DNA from: Isoetes taiwanensis
Lineage: Eukaryota > Streptophyta > Lycopodiopsida > Isoetales > Isoetaceae
Length of the DNA stretch: 64,000 nt
Direction: 5' to 3'
NCBI GenBank assembly: GCA_021234155.1
Contig: JAJEKV010000015.1
Span: forward strand, 2,948,852-3,012,851
This document shows, piece by piece, positions 13,081 to 23,539 of this stretch. The notes under the pieces were generated by a model that did not search any database, had not been told where the DNA came from, and saw nothing but the letters and a program-made list of their open reading frames with translations. The position numbers and the translations under genes were made by a program. The first letter of the stretch is position 1. Each line of letters begins with the position of its first letter.

Positions 13081-13977
13081 TTAAGTGTGATCAAATGCAA
13101 AACAAAGCTTATGCTCCTTAGAGGGCAACTTTACTTTTGTTGCAAGACCAATGGCCTCTAAATAGCATATCATATACCATGTTGGATTAAGCTGCCATCA
13201 TTCTAAACCATGTCTTGTAGAGTACTCAAATGCATGATGGTTGTTGTGCCATCCTTCCCCAAAAGCAAGCAAAGCCACCCACCTGCATCACATGGTCAAA
13301 TCTTATGGTTTTCCTAGATAAGAAAATTAAATATCTCCTATTCCAAGTGATCTACTAAACCTTTTTTTTTTTTAAATTGTGCCATCCATGAGACTCTTGT
13401 GGCATTATAATCCACAAATGTACCAGTTATTTCCAGATAACCACTCTTGTGTCCCACATACATGTGCATCAGAATTTATTGCCCAAGTTATGTGGTAGAC
13501 CCACACAGCCCGCACTGCCTATAGAAAGGTATGTCAGTGCAAAGAACTTCAATTGTTTAATGGATTGAGCAAAACAACGCACCATTCCCCATAGAATATA
13601 TGGAAATCCTCCTATTGAATACAGTGCCACACCCAATAGAATAGGACGCAGAAGATATGTTCTCTGAATAAACTTGTAGAATGGATCTGTCGCCATGTCA
13701 CTTATATTGTTTCTAGCCCCAACTTGTAATAAGCATGACAACAATCAGAAAGAAGCGAAACACGTGGAAAGAGAAGTCCAGAGACTTGAAATATTTAAAG
13801 TATGAAAGAAGTAATATTGAAATACATCACAATTACCCGATCTCTTGTAGTTGTATCATCAAGTAGCCAACCCATATGGCTGTCCCAAAAGCCTTCTAGT
13901 GGGGTGTGTGGATCCAAAACTGTGTTACAATATTGGTGATAGTATCGATAAGCACTCACCCATTCTATTGGGTCTCC
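13081..13977 (-). pseudogene. Acyl-lipid delta-9 desaturase (ADS type) pseudogene, 3' exons
   Basis: Plant ADS desaturases are membrane di-iron enzymes that introduce double bonds into acyl chains, using three histidine boxes. Four exons of the 3' half can be read. Exon 13977-13837 has GDPIEWVSAYRYYHQ and then DPHTPLEGFW. Exon 13722-13583 has DPFYKFIQRTYLL and IGGFPYILWGM. Exon 13518 to about 13450 has VWVYHITWAINSDAHVCG. Exon 13282-13081 has FGEGWHNNHHAFEYSTRHG and then KLPSKEHKLCFAFDHT before TAA. Three introns lie between them. The gene is dead: the family's second box HRYHHQ reads YRYYHQ, the tryptophan codon after GLE is TGA, and one exon junction is out of phase. The 5' exons with the first histidine box were not found up to about 15000. 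Confidence 0.82.
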
Positions 13978-16900
13978 CTAACATAATAGATGATTTAGAC
14001 ATGTGCAATTTGAAAATGAAAACCAAACATGATGACCTTGGACAGAAAACTAGCAACACCACGGAACATCATTAAAGGATATATACTATTTACTTGAATG
14101 ACAATCACAGGTTCCTTCTTATAGTGTTAGTTAGAGAAAAACAGAGATAAAAGATCAGGAATCTGGAATAGTATCATTTGTACCTAATATAGAATGCCAG
14201 AAAAGAACTTCCCTACTATCATCACAGGGTCGTTTCTTACAGTATTAGTAGTGATTGAAACTATGCAATATTAAAAGCCATGGATACATGAGTTTGTGTG
14301 GCAGGCCAAAAAGGAAAATCTGTATAGATCTAAGTTTTTAAATTTATCAATTTTGCAGTTGAATTGATAAACAAATTTGTTTAGGTTATACTATAAGCAA
14401 AAACATAAGATAAATAATGCGTCTAAGCTTATTAAAAACGCAAAAAACTGACCTACAAAATAACGGATGTTAATTTACCTTTAGCAGTCGGTTCTTTTGG
14501 AAAAGCGACTCAGCAAAAGTATCGTAACCAACTTGACCGGGTTCTTCTGCAAATTAGTTCGAGCAAATGCCTAAACCCTAAATTCATGTTTCTGCTTTCC
14601 TCATGAAAAAACATGTGCCATTTTAATGCCATGATAATTTCTCCATCTCCAGTACCTATTTTGATCACATTTGCAAAAGGGTTTGAAGAACGAGGCGCTT
14701 CTAACTATATCCATTCCGATATAACAAGGACGGATCTGAGGGCAATTGCAAGGCAATTAGGAGCCATGGCTAACTTAAGGCTAGGATCGTGAAGCCATGC
14801 GGGCAATCTGGCACCCACTGTTTCAAGCTCTTCAATAATTACAACCCCACATAGCTCCATTCTTCTCCCGAAACACAGTTGACCGACATTTTATAGGCAA
14901 CAGTCAGTTTGGAGCAATTTTCTGCATATTTTAGGCATATTTCATAATATACTTAGAATATGCCAAAAATACACATGAGCGAGGGTTTGCCCCTTAGGGG
15001 CAAATCAAAAATATTGGAGGTTGAATTGTATCCCCCTTTTTTTTGACAACTAAAAATTGGTGTTAAGGCCTCTAAATACAATGCCATGTGAATATGTAGG
15101 TGTCGATAGGAGATGGACGTAATAAAAGGCATACGACACACCATTGTAAGATCACAAAGCAGGAAGGAAGGGGATCAGGAAGCTATGGAAGGGATGCATT
15201 CCAAAGATGCTGCAGCCCAGACACTTCTCAACTGTGTGGGCAACTGGAATCGGAGGAGCAAAATCCCATCAAGATGCTGACAATTGCAGTAGAAGCTCTA
15301 TTCAGTCTGGCTTCGATAGAACTTTTCCTTCCCTTGCAACTATAGGCAGAGAAGGAGCTACTGCATATATCATGACCGGCGGAAGCCCGTCATCTGCCGG
15401 TGATGTCAGTGTCAGGGGTGAAGAACTGGGAGATGATGTTGATCTCCTAGCTAGAACGGAAGAGCCGCCATGTGGCAAGTACAGTGGTGAAGTTTACATG
15501 AATAAGAGCACCATCCTTAGCCCTGCTGCAGCTATTGGCATTGGGGGGCACTGGGCTCTAGAGTATGTGCTATAATTTTATCTTGGCAACCTTATTAAGG
15601 ATAGTATTGGTGCTAGGGCTGGTGGACTTGTCCGTAACAGCTCTAATCAAGGGGAGGACCTTTTCGACGTCTCGGGCGCGATAGCGGGCGAAAGCTTACG
15701 AGCTATTGTCCGCAGGACTTCAAGGCGTATAAGAACTCTGCTGTGGAAACTAAATTTATTATGATGTGTTCTTATTGTATGGTTTATTTTTATGTTGCTT
15801 TGCAGCCCAAACAAGACTAGGAGCAATCCCATTTCTTATTTGAAGATCCAAATATGTTCTAAGTTTTCTTTTTTTAATTATAATATATGTATACAAGAGC
15901 CCTTTGGGTCGTGTATTTTTTTTATTTTTTATTTTATTTATTTATTTTTCACCTCCGGGAATTGGACCCAAATATGGCCATCGGTGCAGTGCCCATGGTG
16001 TAGGGGGAAGGACCAATGCTCTAAGTCATAGACATCGTGAGTGTGGAGTGGAATGGAGTTTCTCTCCAACACCATCCCCCAAACCACCCCATTTTTTTTT
16101 TTGTTTTTTTGGTTGAGTGGTTATGTCTGGAAAATGATGACTTGGGGTTGTGGTGGCCATGGATAATGCTGGGTTCTTTCGCAACAGGGGTGATGTCCAG
16201 GATATGTACAACCCAGTTTTAGTAATAATTTGTGCATTGGCTATTTGTCTAGTGGTCATCTGAATTGGCATTGAGTTGTCTCGTATATCACCCATTGAAA
16301 CGTGTCACTGCATGTCTTCCAACGAGAACAATTTCAGCTTGTGACTTGGGCAGTTGATGCATTCACATTGTATTATTATATGGGCATGTTGGTCTGCACA
16401 AAATAAGTGTGCAATGCACATTATAGTCACAAGATAACCTTGGAACATAAATCAGTGAAAGATAACCTTAGAACATAAATCAGTGAAAAAATTACCAGCT
16501 CTATTGTGTTTGCGATTAGAGCTAGTAATGCATCTATATAATTCTAAACTAAATTGTAACTTTGCATGTGGTTTCAAGCAAATAGGTAAATACTTCTTTT
16601 GGGTGCAAAAAGGAACTTATATACTATAGAATGGCTTTCTTATGGAGTATGCTTTTGGTAAGCAGTTACTTATTAGTCTCTTTAGCAATCTCTATCATCA
16701 TCCATATCCTTAAAAAGGCACAAAAATTAGGAACTACATTTGATTGTTCAATCTTCTACTGCAATCAACTGAGCCGTGGGCTGTCCTAGTTCATAAGAAG
16801 GCACCACCACTTAAGCTGTAACAGAAACATCACAGTCAAGTACCCTTGTTATGACCTGGTAATGGAGCACCTTGCCCTATTCATTAGCTTCTCTTGTTAA

Positions 16901-18010
16901 GAACAGCAAATCGCAGTTCATAAACGATGGCTGCATTGTATTAAATAAGTCAAGGTCTTTCCTACTGCTGACATAATCACAGTGGATGCATCCAGCCAAA
17001 AATGCTGCTTCTACTTATACAAATCGAACAATTAAGATCAAATCCAAAGTGATACGTATGAGAGCCGTTCATCAACAGTGACTCTTTACATGGGAAAATC
17101 AAAGCACCTAGTGTTAGTTGAATGCTTCTTCAGCTTACCTGTAAATAACCATAAAACCAATGCAGTACCCACAATAGGTTGCCAAAGAAGGTGTGAAAAC
17201 TTATGCGAAAACTTATGTCACAACCTTGTAACTCTGTGACAGATTTTAAAGTTGTAGCTTTGGAGCCAAATTTCCAGAAAAGATTGGCAAGAAGCAAGAA
17301 TCCGATAAAAAACAGCCCAGAATCGGATTTTCATTGATTGTAAAGGCTGTAACTCCAGTCCAATATCAACCTTGGCTTCTTTCAACACTGAAATACCTGC
17401 GATAGGCATTTTTATAAAAATTTTTGTGCATTCCGGCCAAGCTTTAGCCATAGACAACAATGCATGCAGAAAATAATGATATTTAATGAATTTTGATAAA
17501 CTTGCTTCCCTTCATGTTCTTAGCCCACTTGCGGCACTGAAGCACAAAGCACTATTCTTCACAGTACAGGACAAATATGCAAGACGGTCTTGCAGCACAG
17601 TGGCTTTCCTTTCCATACGTGAATGCTTCATGAACTAGTTATTTTGAGGTCACTGAAGTTTTATTTTCTCTTTAGTCAAATTGCAAAGGCAGCTACCTAC
17701 TATCTTGATAAGACAATGTCTATATACTACTTCAAACTTTCTCTGCTATCCTTTTAGTGCTCATACAGTAAATCAAAATAACGAGAACAATTGTAGATGT
17801 TTAAGACTTCCATGATAAACTTCTGTTACATATGAAGCATACCTCTGCTTCTACATGCAAATACTCTGAGTTCATAGCTAAAGCCTAACTTTCATGAATG
17901 TTTATAACAGGGCTTTCCAGTTCCTCACAATTTTCCACTGCTGTTATAGAAGGAATCTAGCCACATTACTGTTCTACTGCTGATTTAGCCACATTACTAT
18001 TATAATTTCT
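13978..18010. other. Intergenic DNA, no recognised gene
   Basis: ORFs at 15100-15575 (plus) and 17218-17460 (minus) show no family motif. At about 15953-16033 the minus strand holds strings resembling pol III A and B boxes (GGTCCAATTCC), possibly a decayed tRNA-derived sequence, but no cloverleaf can be drawn with confidence. Confidence 0.5.
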
Positions 18011-18015
18011 CAAAT
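18011..18015. repeat. Target-site duplication CAAAT (left)
   Basis: CAAAT adjoins the TG end of the 3' LTR and is repeated at 23535-23539 beyond the other LTR. A 5-bp duplication is standard for Ty3/gypsy integration. Confidence 0.92.
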
Positions 18016-18608
18016 TGTTAACATACTCTCACTATGGTAACACATAATCCAAGTACTCTAGAATCAGAATAGAACTTCAAGCATTTGATTAAACAACACA
18101 AACACTTACCCAAGCACTGTCCAGATAAGCATTCCAATTGTGACTAGAATTTCCGTCTTTTGGCATTTGGGTCTCTGTAGAAGCTGGAAGCTCTGAAGCA
18201 GTCATGATGAAAACCGATGGAAGGAACCGTGCTGGAATACAGGGTTTGTAATAAAGGAGAACACGAAATGCAATAATAACGGTTTATATTCAAAAGTCTC
18301 CCCTCTTTAACAACAACGTACTGGCTTCTTTTCACAATAAATCTCCACCGTCTATGGTTTTGCCACATGGCACAAGTACAACTCTTAACTTCAACCTTTA
18401 TAACTTCAATAACAATGTTCTCCTAAAGTTCTAATACATTTAACTATTCAACATCTAACTCAAGATAACATTTAATATTCCAAATATCACAACTAACTAA
18501 TGTCGATGCCGTTTGAAATGTCGCTCTTCATCATTATCTTCGTCTTCATCCAAATCAAACAGCGTCTCTAGCATTGCATTCTCATCTTCTTGCTTGTTCT
18601 CGTTATCA
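18016..18608 (-). repeat. 3' LTR of the Ty3/gypsy element
   Basis: 593 bp, starting TGTTAACATACTC and ending GTTATCA on the plus strand. It is nearly identical to the 5' LTR over most of its length, with a cluster of differences at about 18170-18260 and a deletion of about 10 bp that removes the TATA box kept in the other LTR. The last 37 codons of the 522-codon ORF lie inside this LTR. Confidence 0.92.
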
Positions 18609-20065
18609 TCATTATTCCCCACTTTTGTGGAGAGCAATCGCTCTCCACCTTCGCGCACATGAACATGCTTGTAGTGCTGGTAGAAAGTGTAAATCTCTTT
18701 CCTGCGTTTGCCATGAATTGCAGCTTTAGGATCCCAATAAGCCGAAGATGCATTGATAAGAAATCCTGTTTCAGCCATCTTCTCAAACAAAGTAAGGAGG
18801 ATAGCTGGTAAATGATTTGCCTTAATGAACAAGGCAGTATCCATCTTTGTCTTCCTGCAAGAAAGATTAGGATTAATATTGATTAAAGTATCTTTGGCAC
18901 TTGTATGAGGAGTAATTATGATTTCCAGCAATTTGACAAATTTTGCTTGGTCATAAACAATTGGATCTGAACTAAGTTGTGCCGTCTTCACAAAAGCTCG
19001 CAAGTTGCCGATGATAGACTTTGTATCAGCCCAATCAACTCCAGGAACTATAACCCAATTGGGTTTGCCTTCAGTTGATGTCAGTGGAAGTCTGCGGCGG
19101 AATCTAGGATCAAAGTTAAAGCTTTCCTGCAATGATGTTGGTGCAGCCTGAAAATAACTTGCTATGTCTGGATCTGCCAGAAAATCTTTTCTCCGTTCAA
19201 TAGAGGTTGCAGGTTTGTAAGGTGGTAAGTGCAAAAACTGTTCTAGAGTAGGAAGATTAGACTTCATAGGTGAACCTTGAAGGTCAGCAACTTTAGTTCG
19301 AAGCCTGTTATTTTCAACTTTTAGCTCATCAAGAGTGTGCACAAGCTTTTGGGATTTCTCCCGGAAATTAGCTTTTTGTCTTTCAAACTGTTGAATAATA
19401 TGATTCGCACGATCATTTTGCTGCTGGAAATCAGTACATCTAGATGTCAAACTATCAAAATCCTTTTGCTTGATTTGATATTCAGCTTCTAAGTGAGCAA
19501 ATTTGTCCGTAAGAGCCATGTTTTGCTGCTGTAAATGAGTAATCTGCAACTCCTTTTCAGCTGTAATTTCTTCAATAAATTTCTGTTGCAAATTGAAAAA
19601 TTCAAGAGTCTTTGAAGAAACATCACGTTGAACTTTAGGTATAGGTTCAACATGGAAAATATCTTCAACCGGTGGTGGCTGCGTCATAAAAGTTTCAAAA
19701 GTTGGAAGACCCTCCTGTAAAAGATAATAAAAAATAATTTGTAAGTGGATTTTGCAAATCTGAGCAGATGATATAAGTTCAAATCGATTGCGCAAAGCAT
19801 ATGCAAGTTGGGAATGAACTATTGTAGCCCACGGAATTTCTGAGCCTTGTATGGCTTGGAAAATATAGGCAAACCATCTTTTAGCAGAATAAACAGTCAA
19901 AGACGTTAATTTTTCATTCAAACTAGCCAACGAAACTTTATATGGCGACAATGCACTGTCAATATTAAATCCATGACTTTCTTGTTTAATACCATATTGA
20001 TGCAAGGGCACATATTGTTGTATCAAAATGATGGGAGTATCAGGTAACTTTAAAGCTTTTTCCAA
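18497..20065 (-). CDS. Accessory 522-residue coiled-coil protein of the retrotransposon
   Basis: An open frame downstream of integrase in the same orientation. Residues about 1-130 are mixed and hydrophobic-helical. About 150-275 are strongly heptad-like (for example EKELQITHLQQQNMALTDK and HTLDELKVENNRLRTKVADL), predicting a coiled coil. The middle region is rich in proline and aromatics. The C-terminus is very acidic, then basic (LFDLDEDEDNDEERHFKRHRH). There is no transmembrane segment of the env-like kind. The ORF crosses the polypurine tract and ends 112 bp inside the 3' LTR, so its tail is also present in the 5' LTR. Some plant Ty3 elements carry an extra ORF after pol; I cannot assign this one to a family. 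Confidence 0.75.
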   Translation of the reverse strand: MEKALKLPDTPIILIQQYVPLHQYGIKQESHGFNIDSALSPYKVSLASLNEKLTSLTVYSAKRWFAYIFQAIQGSEIPWATIVHSQLAYALRNRFELISSAQICKIHLQIIFYYLLQEGLPTFETFMTQPPPVEDIFHVEPIPKVQRDVSSKTLEFFNLQQKFIEEITAEKELQITHLQQQNMALTDKFAHLEAEYQIKQKDFDSLTSRCTDFQQQNDRANHIIQQFERQKANFREKSQKLVHTLDELKVENNRLRTKVADLQGSPMKSNLPTLEQFLHLPPYKPATSIERRKDFLADPDIASYFQAAPTSLQESFNFDPRFRRRLPLTSTEGKPNWVIVPGVDWADTKSIIGNLRAFVKTAQLSSDPIVYDQAKFVKLLEIIITPHTSAKDTLININPNLSCRKTKMDTALFIKANHLPAILLTLFEKMAETGFLINASSAYWDPKAAIHGKRRKEIYTFYQHYKHVHVREGGERLLSTKVGNNDDNENKQEDENAMLETLFDLDEDEDNDEERHFKRHRH

Positions 20066-20078
20066 CTAATCTTTGGAG

Positions 20079-20614
20079 TTAAACAAAATGAACAGTTGAT
20101 CGAGTAAAGCCATAATGTGCGTTTGGGTCATAATTAGTCAAAAATTCGCTAATCATATCTTCTAATGGTATGGGCATCTTAATCTGAACAAATGACAACA
20201 ATTTTGCCTTTGTCAATAATGCAATGGTCTTAAAATCTAGATGAGGGATTTTAGAACTAGATAGTCTCTTGCAAAATGGTTTAGGAAGGATTGGTGCGAT
20301 GAACTTGTGCCTCAAGATCTTTCTTGGAGTTGATATCGTGCTTTGCTTTGCTCTTTAGAGAGCTTATCAGAAAATAATCTTCCTCGTTTTGTTATTTGTA
20401 TACCCAGAACTATGCAAAAGAGAATTCTATGTGGAGGCCAAAATCCTAAATGATATGAAACATTCATGAATTGATTTTTAGTAATAAGACCAAGACCACT
20501 ATTCCATGATCTCTTAGCAGCCTTAGACAAGCTTGGTGTGAATAGCAATTTCAGAATTCCATTGTCATTTTGAACTTGCTGCTTCTTCCTTAAATAAGGA
20601 TGACTTATATCCAT
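20079..20614 (-). pseudogene. 5' part of the accessory ORF, frameshifted
   Basis: Two ORFs (20614-20312 and 20315-20079) overlap by four bases and lead into the 522-codon ORF starting at 20065. The first shares its frame with the 522-codon ORF and the middle one does not, so a single longer protein of roughly 700 residues was probably interrupted by two frame changes. No domain was recognised. It starts just after integrase, in sense. Confidence 0.55.
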
Positions 20615-20629
20615 AGGATAATCACATTT

Positions 20630-21880
20630 CTATAAAGCAACTACAAAAAACTTAGGAAATCGTTTCTTTTTGCTTGTCGAATGTTTATCTAGTACAGGTA
20701 AAACCATACGTACATGCTCAACTGATCTTTCTTCATAACGTTTAAGTCTAGAGCCATTTACCAATGCATGGAACAATTCTCCTTGCAAATTCATTAATTG
20801 GACTGAACCATTTGAATTAAGTTTATGAACTATAAATGGCCCTAACCATCTAATTTTCAATTTTCCAGGATGCTTAAGATATCTAGAATCATAGAGTAAA
20901 ACTTTGTGACCTTCTTCAAGATTTTTCAGTTTTTGCCTTCGATCTATCCATGCCTTCCTACGATCTTTTCTTTGAGACCATACTGCTTTCTGCCGAGTCT
21001 CGTCTAGAAGTTCCAACTTGAATAATCGGTGTTGTAGAGATTGAACATCTCCCAACCTATAGTGAACAGCAACCCTTAATGAAGGTATTACAAATTCAAT
21101 ACGGCTTCAATACCGTAAGCTAATTGGAAAGGGGTATGACTGTCGCGATTTGAAACTAGTTCGATATGCCCATAAAAGCTGCTTTGGAAGCTTAGCCTCC
21201 CAATCGTTTCTTGATGAGTCACAAACCTTTTAAGAATTGTGATGAGAACCTTAGCACGTGGATAATACGGAGTAGACTTCCTATGCATGATTAAGAAGTC
21301 TCGAGTGAGTATTTCCACCGTCTCATTAATAAAATGTCCACCCGCGGTTCTGATACCAATTCGATTGGGCAGCCAAATCTAGTGATAACTTGTTGATATA
21401 ACACTTTAGCAACGCTCCGAGCCGTATTATCTTTCAAAGCTCGAGCCTCAGCCCATTTCGTATGGTAGTCTGTTAGAACAAGAATATACTGAGCTCTTGT
21501 GATGCGGGTGGAGAAATTGGACCCACAAAGTCCATTCCCCACTTTTCAAAAGGACCCAGAGGCATAATCGGATTCAAAGGCATATAAGTCCTTTCAGATG
21601 GTTTACCAATCCTTTGAGATATCACAAGTCTTAGTGAATTGATAAGCATCCTTGAATAATGTCGGCCACCAAAAGCCTGATTGAAGAATTTTCCTGCTGT
21701 TAATTCAGCGGAGAAATGGCCACCTGCCACTCCTTGGTGTGCCTCATGTACAATATCCTGAGTTTCATGAGGTAAGACACACCTACGTAATACAAAGTCC
21801 TTTCCCTTTTTATATAATTGTCCCGCAATTAAGGTATATGGTTGAGCTTTTAGGTGAAAACTCACATTTTTGAACAACAT
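20630..21880 (-). pseudogene. Integrase, broken
   Basis: Three overlapping frames spell a Ty3 integrase. 21880-21473 holds the histidine part of the zinc-binding domain (HEAHQGVAGGHFSAELTAGK) and the first catalytic aspartate in WGMDFVGP. 21542-21291 has VLTDYHTKWAEA. 21318-21088 continues the core, but the expected catalytic glutamate after YPRA is lost to a frame change. 21055-20630 is the C-terminal part with KLKIRWLGPFIVHKL, matching the GPF/Y module. Frameshifts and the lost glutamate make it inactive. Confidence 0.88.
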
Positions 21881-22079
21881 TCAAATTTTCTGGAAACTTT
21901 CCCTTGGAAAGGTATTCTGCAATGCCACAATACCATGGTTGGTATTGCATTAACGTAAAATAAGTTCACATCTGGTAAATCATCATATATTCCATTTGGC
22001 TCTTCACCATTAGACAATCTAGAGATGGTGCGGCGCGGTGTAATGGCGAGTTCACGGTTTAAGCACAACTTTAAAGTTA

Positions 22080-22769
22080 AACTCTTGAAGGATCAACAAC
22101 CAGCAGTGATTCTTCTGTAGTGCATGGTTTGTTTATTAAGTATAGTAACGCTTGATGGTCAACGAAGAACACAAAGTAATTGCCTAGAAGATAATGTCGA
22201 AACTTTTGTACGGCAAAAACCATTGCGAGGCCTTCTCGCTCAGTGGTATTATAATTTCTTTCTGCTGCATTAAGTTGTTTGCTGGCAAAGTGAATGGGAC
22301 GATCTATTTTTTAATCTATTTGTTGGGCTAAAACAGCACCAACAGCCACCTTCGATGCATCCACGTGCACATGGAACTCGTGATCCCAATTTGGAGTTAT
22401 AAGTATAGGAGCTGATGTCATAGATGCTTTTATATTGTCAAAAGCTATTTGGCACTTAGATGTCCATTCAAATTTGACCTTTGGACTTGCCAAAGCATTC
22501 AAAGGTGCTGCTATATCAGCTAAGTTGTGACAAAACTTCCGGTAATAATTTGCTTTGCCCAAGAATCTTTTTAATTCTGTGATATTTTTAGGAGGAGGCA
22601 AGTCACGAAACACTTGTACTTTACTCGGATCTGTAAGCAATCCATCTTTGCTCACAATATGGCCTAAAAGCATTCCATGCGTGACTAAAAATGTACACTT
22701 TTTTGGGTTGAGGGACCACCATATCTTCGACATCAGTTTTACTTTGATATTATGCACGAAATTTGGCAA
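22080..22769 (-). pseudogene. Reverse transcriptase (3' part) and RNase H
   Basis: The first 153 codons carry NPKKCTFLVTHGMLLGHIV, PPPKNITELKRFLGKANYYR and AFDNIKASMTSAPIL, the region after the palm domain of Ty3/gypsy reverse transcriptase. RNase H starts with FHVHVDASKVAVGAVLAQQ. After one in-frame TAA the same frame continues with RPIHFASKQLNAAERNYNTT and GNYFVFFVDHQAL. The catalytic YxDD region is absent, so no reverse transcriptase activity is possible from this copy. Confidence 0.9.
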
Positions 22770-22911
22770 TCTGATAGGTCACTGGTATATGCAACCACCC
22801 ATAAAGTTTCAGAGAAAAATAAGAACCCTAACTAGGTCAAATTACCACTGTATCAGAGCTGAAATTCAGCAAAAACGAATTTGAAATTCAGCAAAACGGA
22901 ATTGCCAGGAT

Positions 22912-22929
22912 GTCCTGGCAACGGAACCA
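22912..22929 (-). other. Primer-binding site
   Basis: Five bases inside the 5' LTR the minus strand reads TGGTTCCGTTGCCAGGAC. This resembles the tRNA-Asp-type site of many plant Ty3 elements (TGGCGCCGTTGCCGGG) with several mismatches. The TGG that pairs with tRNA CCA is in the right place. TGCCAGGA and TCCTGGCA form a small inverted repeat at 22903-22920. Confidence 0.65.
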
Positions 22930-22933
22930 AAAA

Positions 22934-23534
22934 TGTTAACATACTCTCACTATGGTAACACATAATCCAAGTACTCTAGAATCAGAATAGAACTTCAAGC
23001 ATTTGATTAAACAACACAAACACTTACCCAAGCACTGTCCAGATAAGCATTCCAATTGTGACTAGAATTTCCGTCTTTTGGCATTTGGGTCTCCGTAGAA
23101 ATTTGGAAGCTCAAGGCGATCATGATGGAAACCGATGGAAGGAGCAGTCTTTGGAATCGGGGTTTGTAATAAGGAGAACACGGAATGCAATAATAACGGT
23201 TTCTATTCAAAAGTCTCCCCTCTTTAACAACAACGTACTTGCTTCTTTATATAGATTTCACAATAAATCTCCACCGTCTATGGTTTTGCCACATGGCACA
23301 AGTACAACTCTTAACTTCAACCTTTATAACTTCAATAACAATGTTCTCCTAAAGTTCTAACACATTTAACTATTCAACATCTAACTCAAGATAACATTTA
23401 ATATTCCAAATATCACAACTAACTAATGTCGATGCCGTTTGAAATGTCGCTCTTCATCATTATCTTCGTCTTCATCCAAATCAAACAGCGTCTCTAGCAT
23501 TGCATTCTCATCTTCTTGCTTGTTCTCGTTATCA
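22934..23534 (-). repeat. 5' LTR of the Ty3/gypsy element
   Basis: 601 bp, TG to CA, partner of 18016-18608. A TATA-like TATATAAA is kept on the minus strand near 23250. Confidence 0.92.
23246..23255 (-). promoter_or_regulatory. TATA box in the 5' LTR
   Basis: The minus strand reads TCTATATAAA inside the LTR, a good TATA match placed to drive the element. The matching bases are deleted from the 3' LTR. Confidence 0.55.
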
Positions 23535-23539
23535 CAAAT
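23535..23539. repeat. Target-site duplication CAAAT (right)
   Basis: Exact partner of 18011-18015, next to the CA end of the 5' LTR. Confidence 0.92.

Larger units (their letters stand above)
18016..23534 (-). mobile_element. Ty3/gypsy LTR retrotransposon, internally deleted
   Basis: The element lies on the minus strand between LTRs at 22934-23534 (5') and 18016-18608 (3'). Both LTRs begin TG and end CA, and the pair is flanked by identical CAAAT at 18011-18015 and 23535-23539. Inside, in sense order, come a primer-binding site, the end of reverse transcriptase, RNase H, integrase with a C-terminal GPF region, and an extra coiled-coil ORF. Gag, protease and the reverse transcriptase palm are missing: sequence runs from the primer-binding site to just past where the catalytic YxDD motif would be within about 150 bp. 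Pol is further broken by stops and frameshifts, so the copy cannot act alone. Confidence 0.93.
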
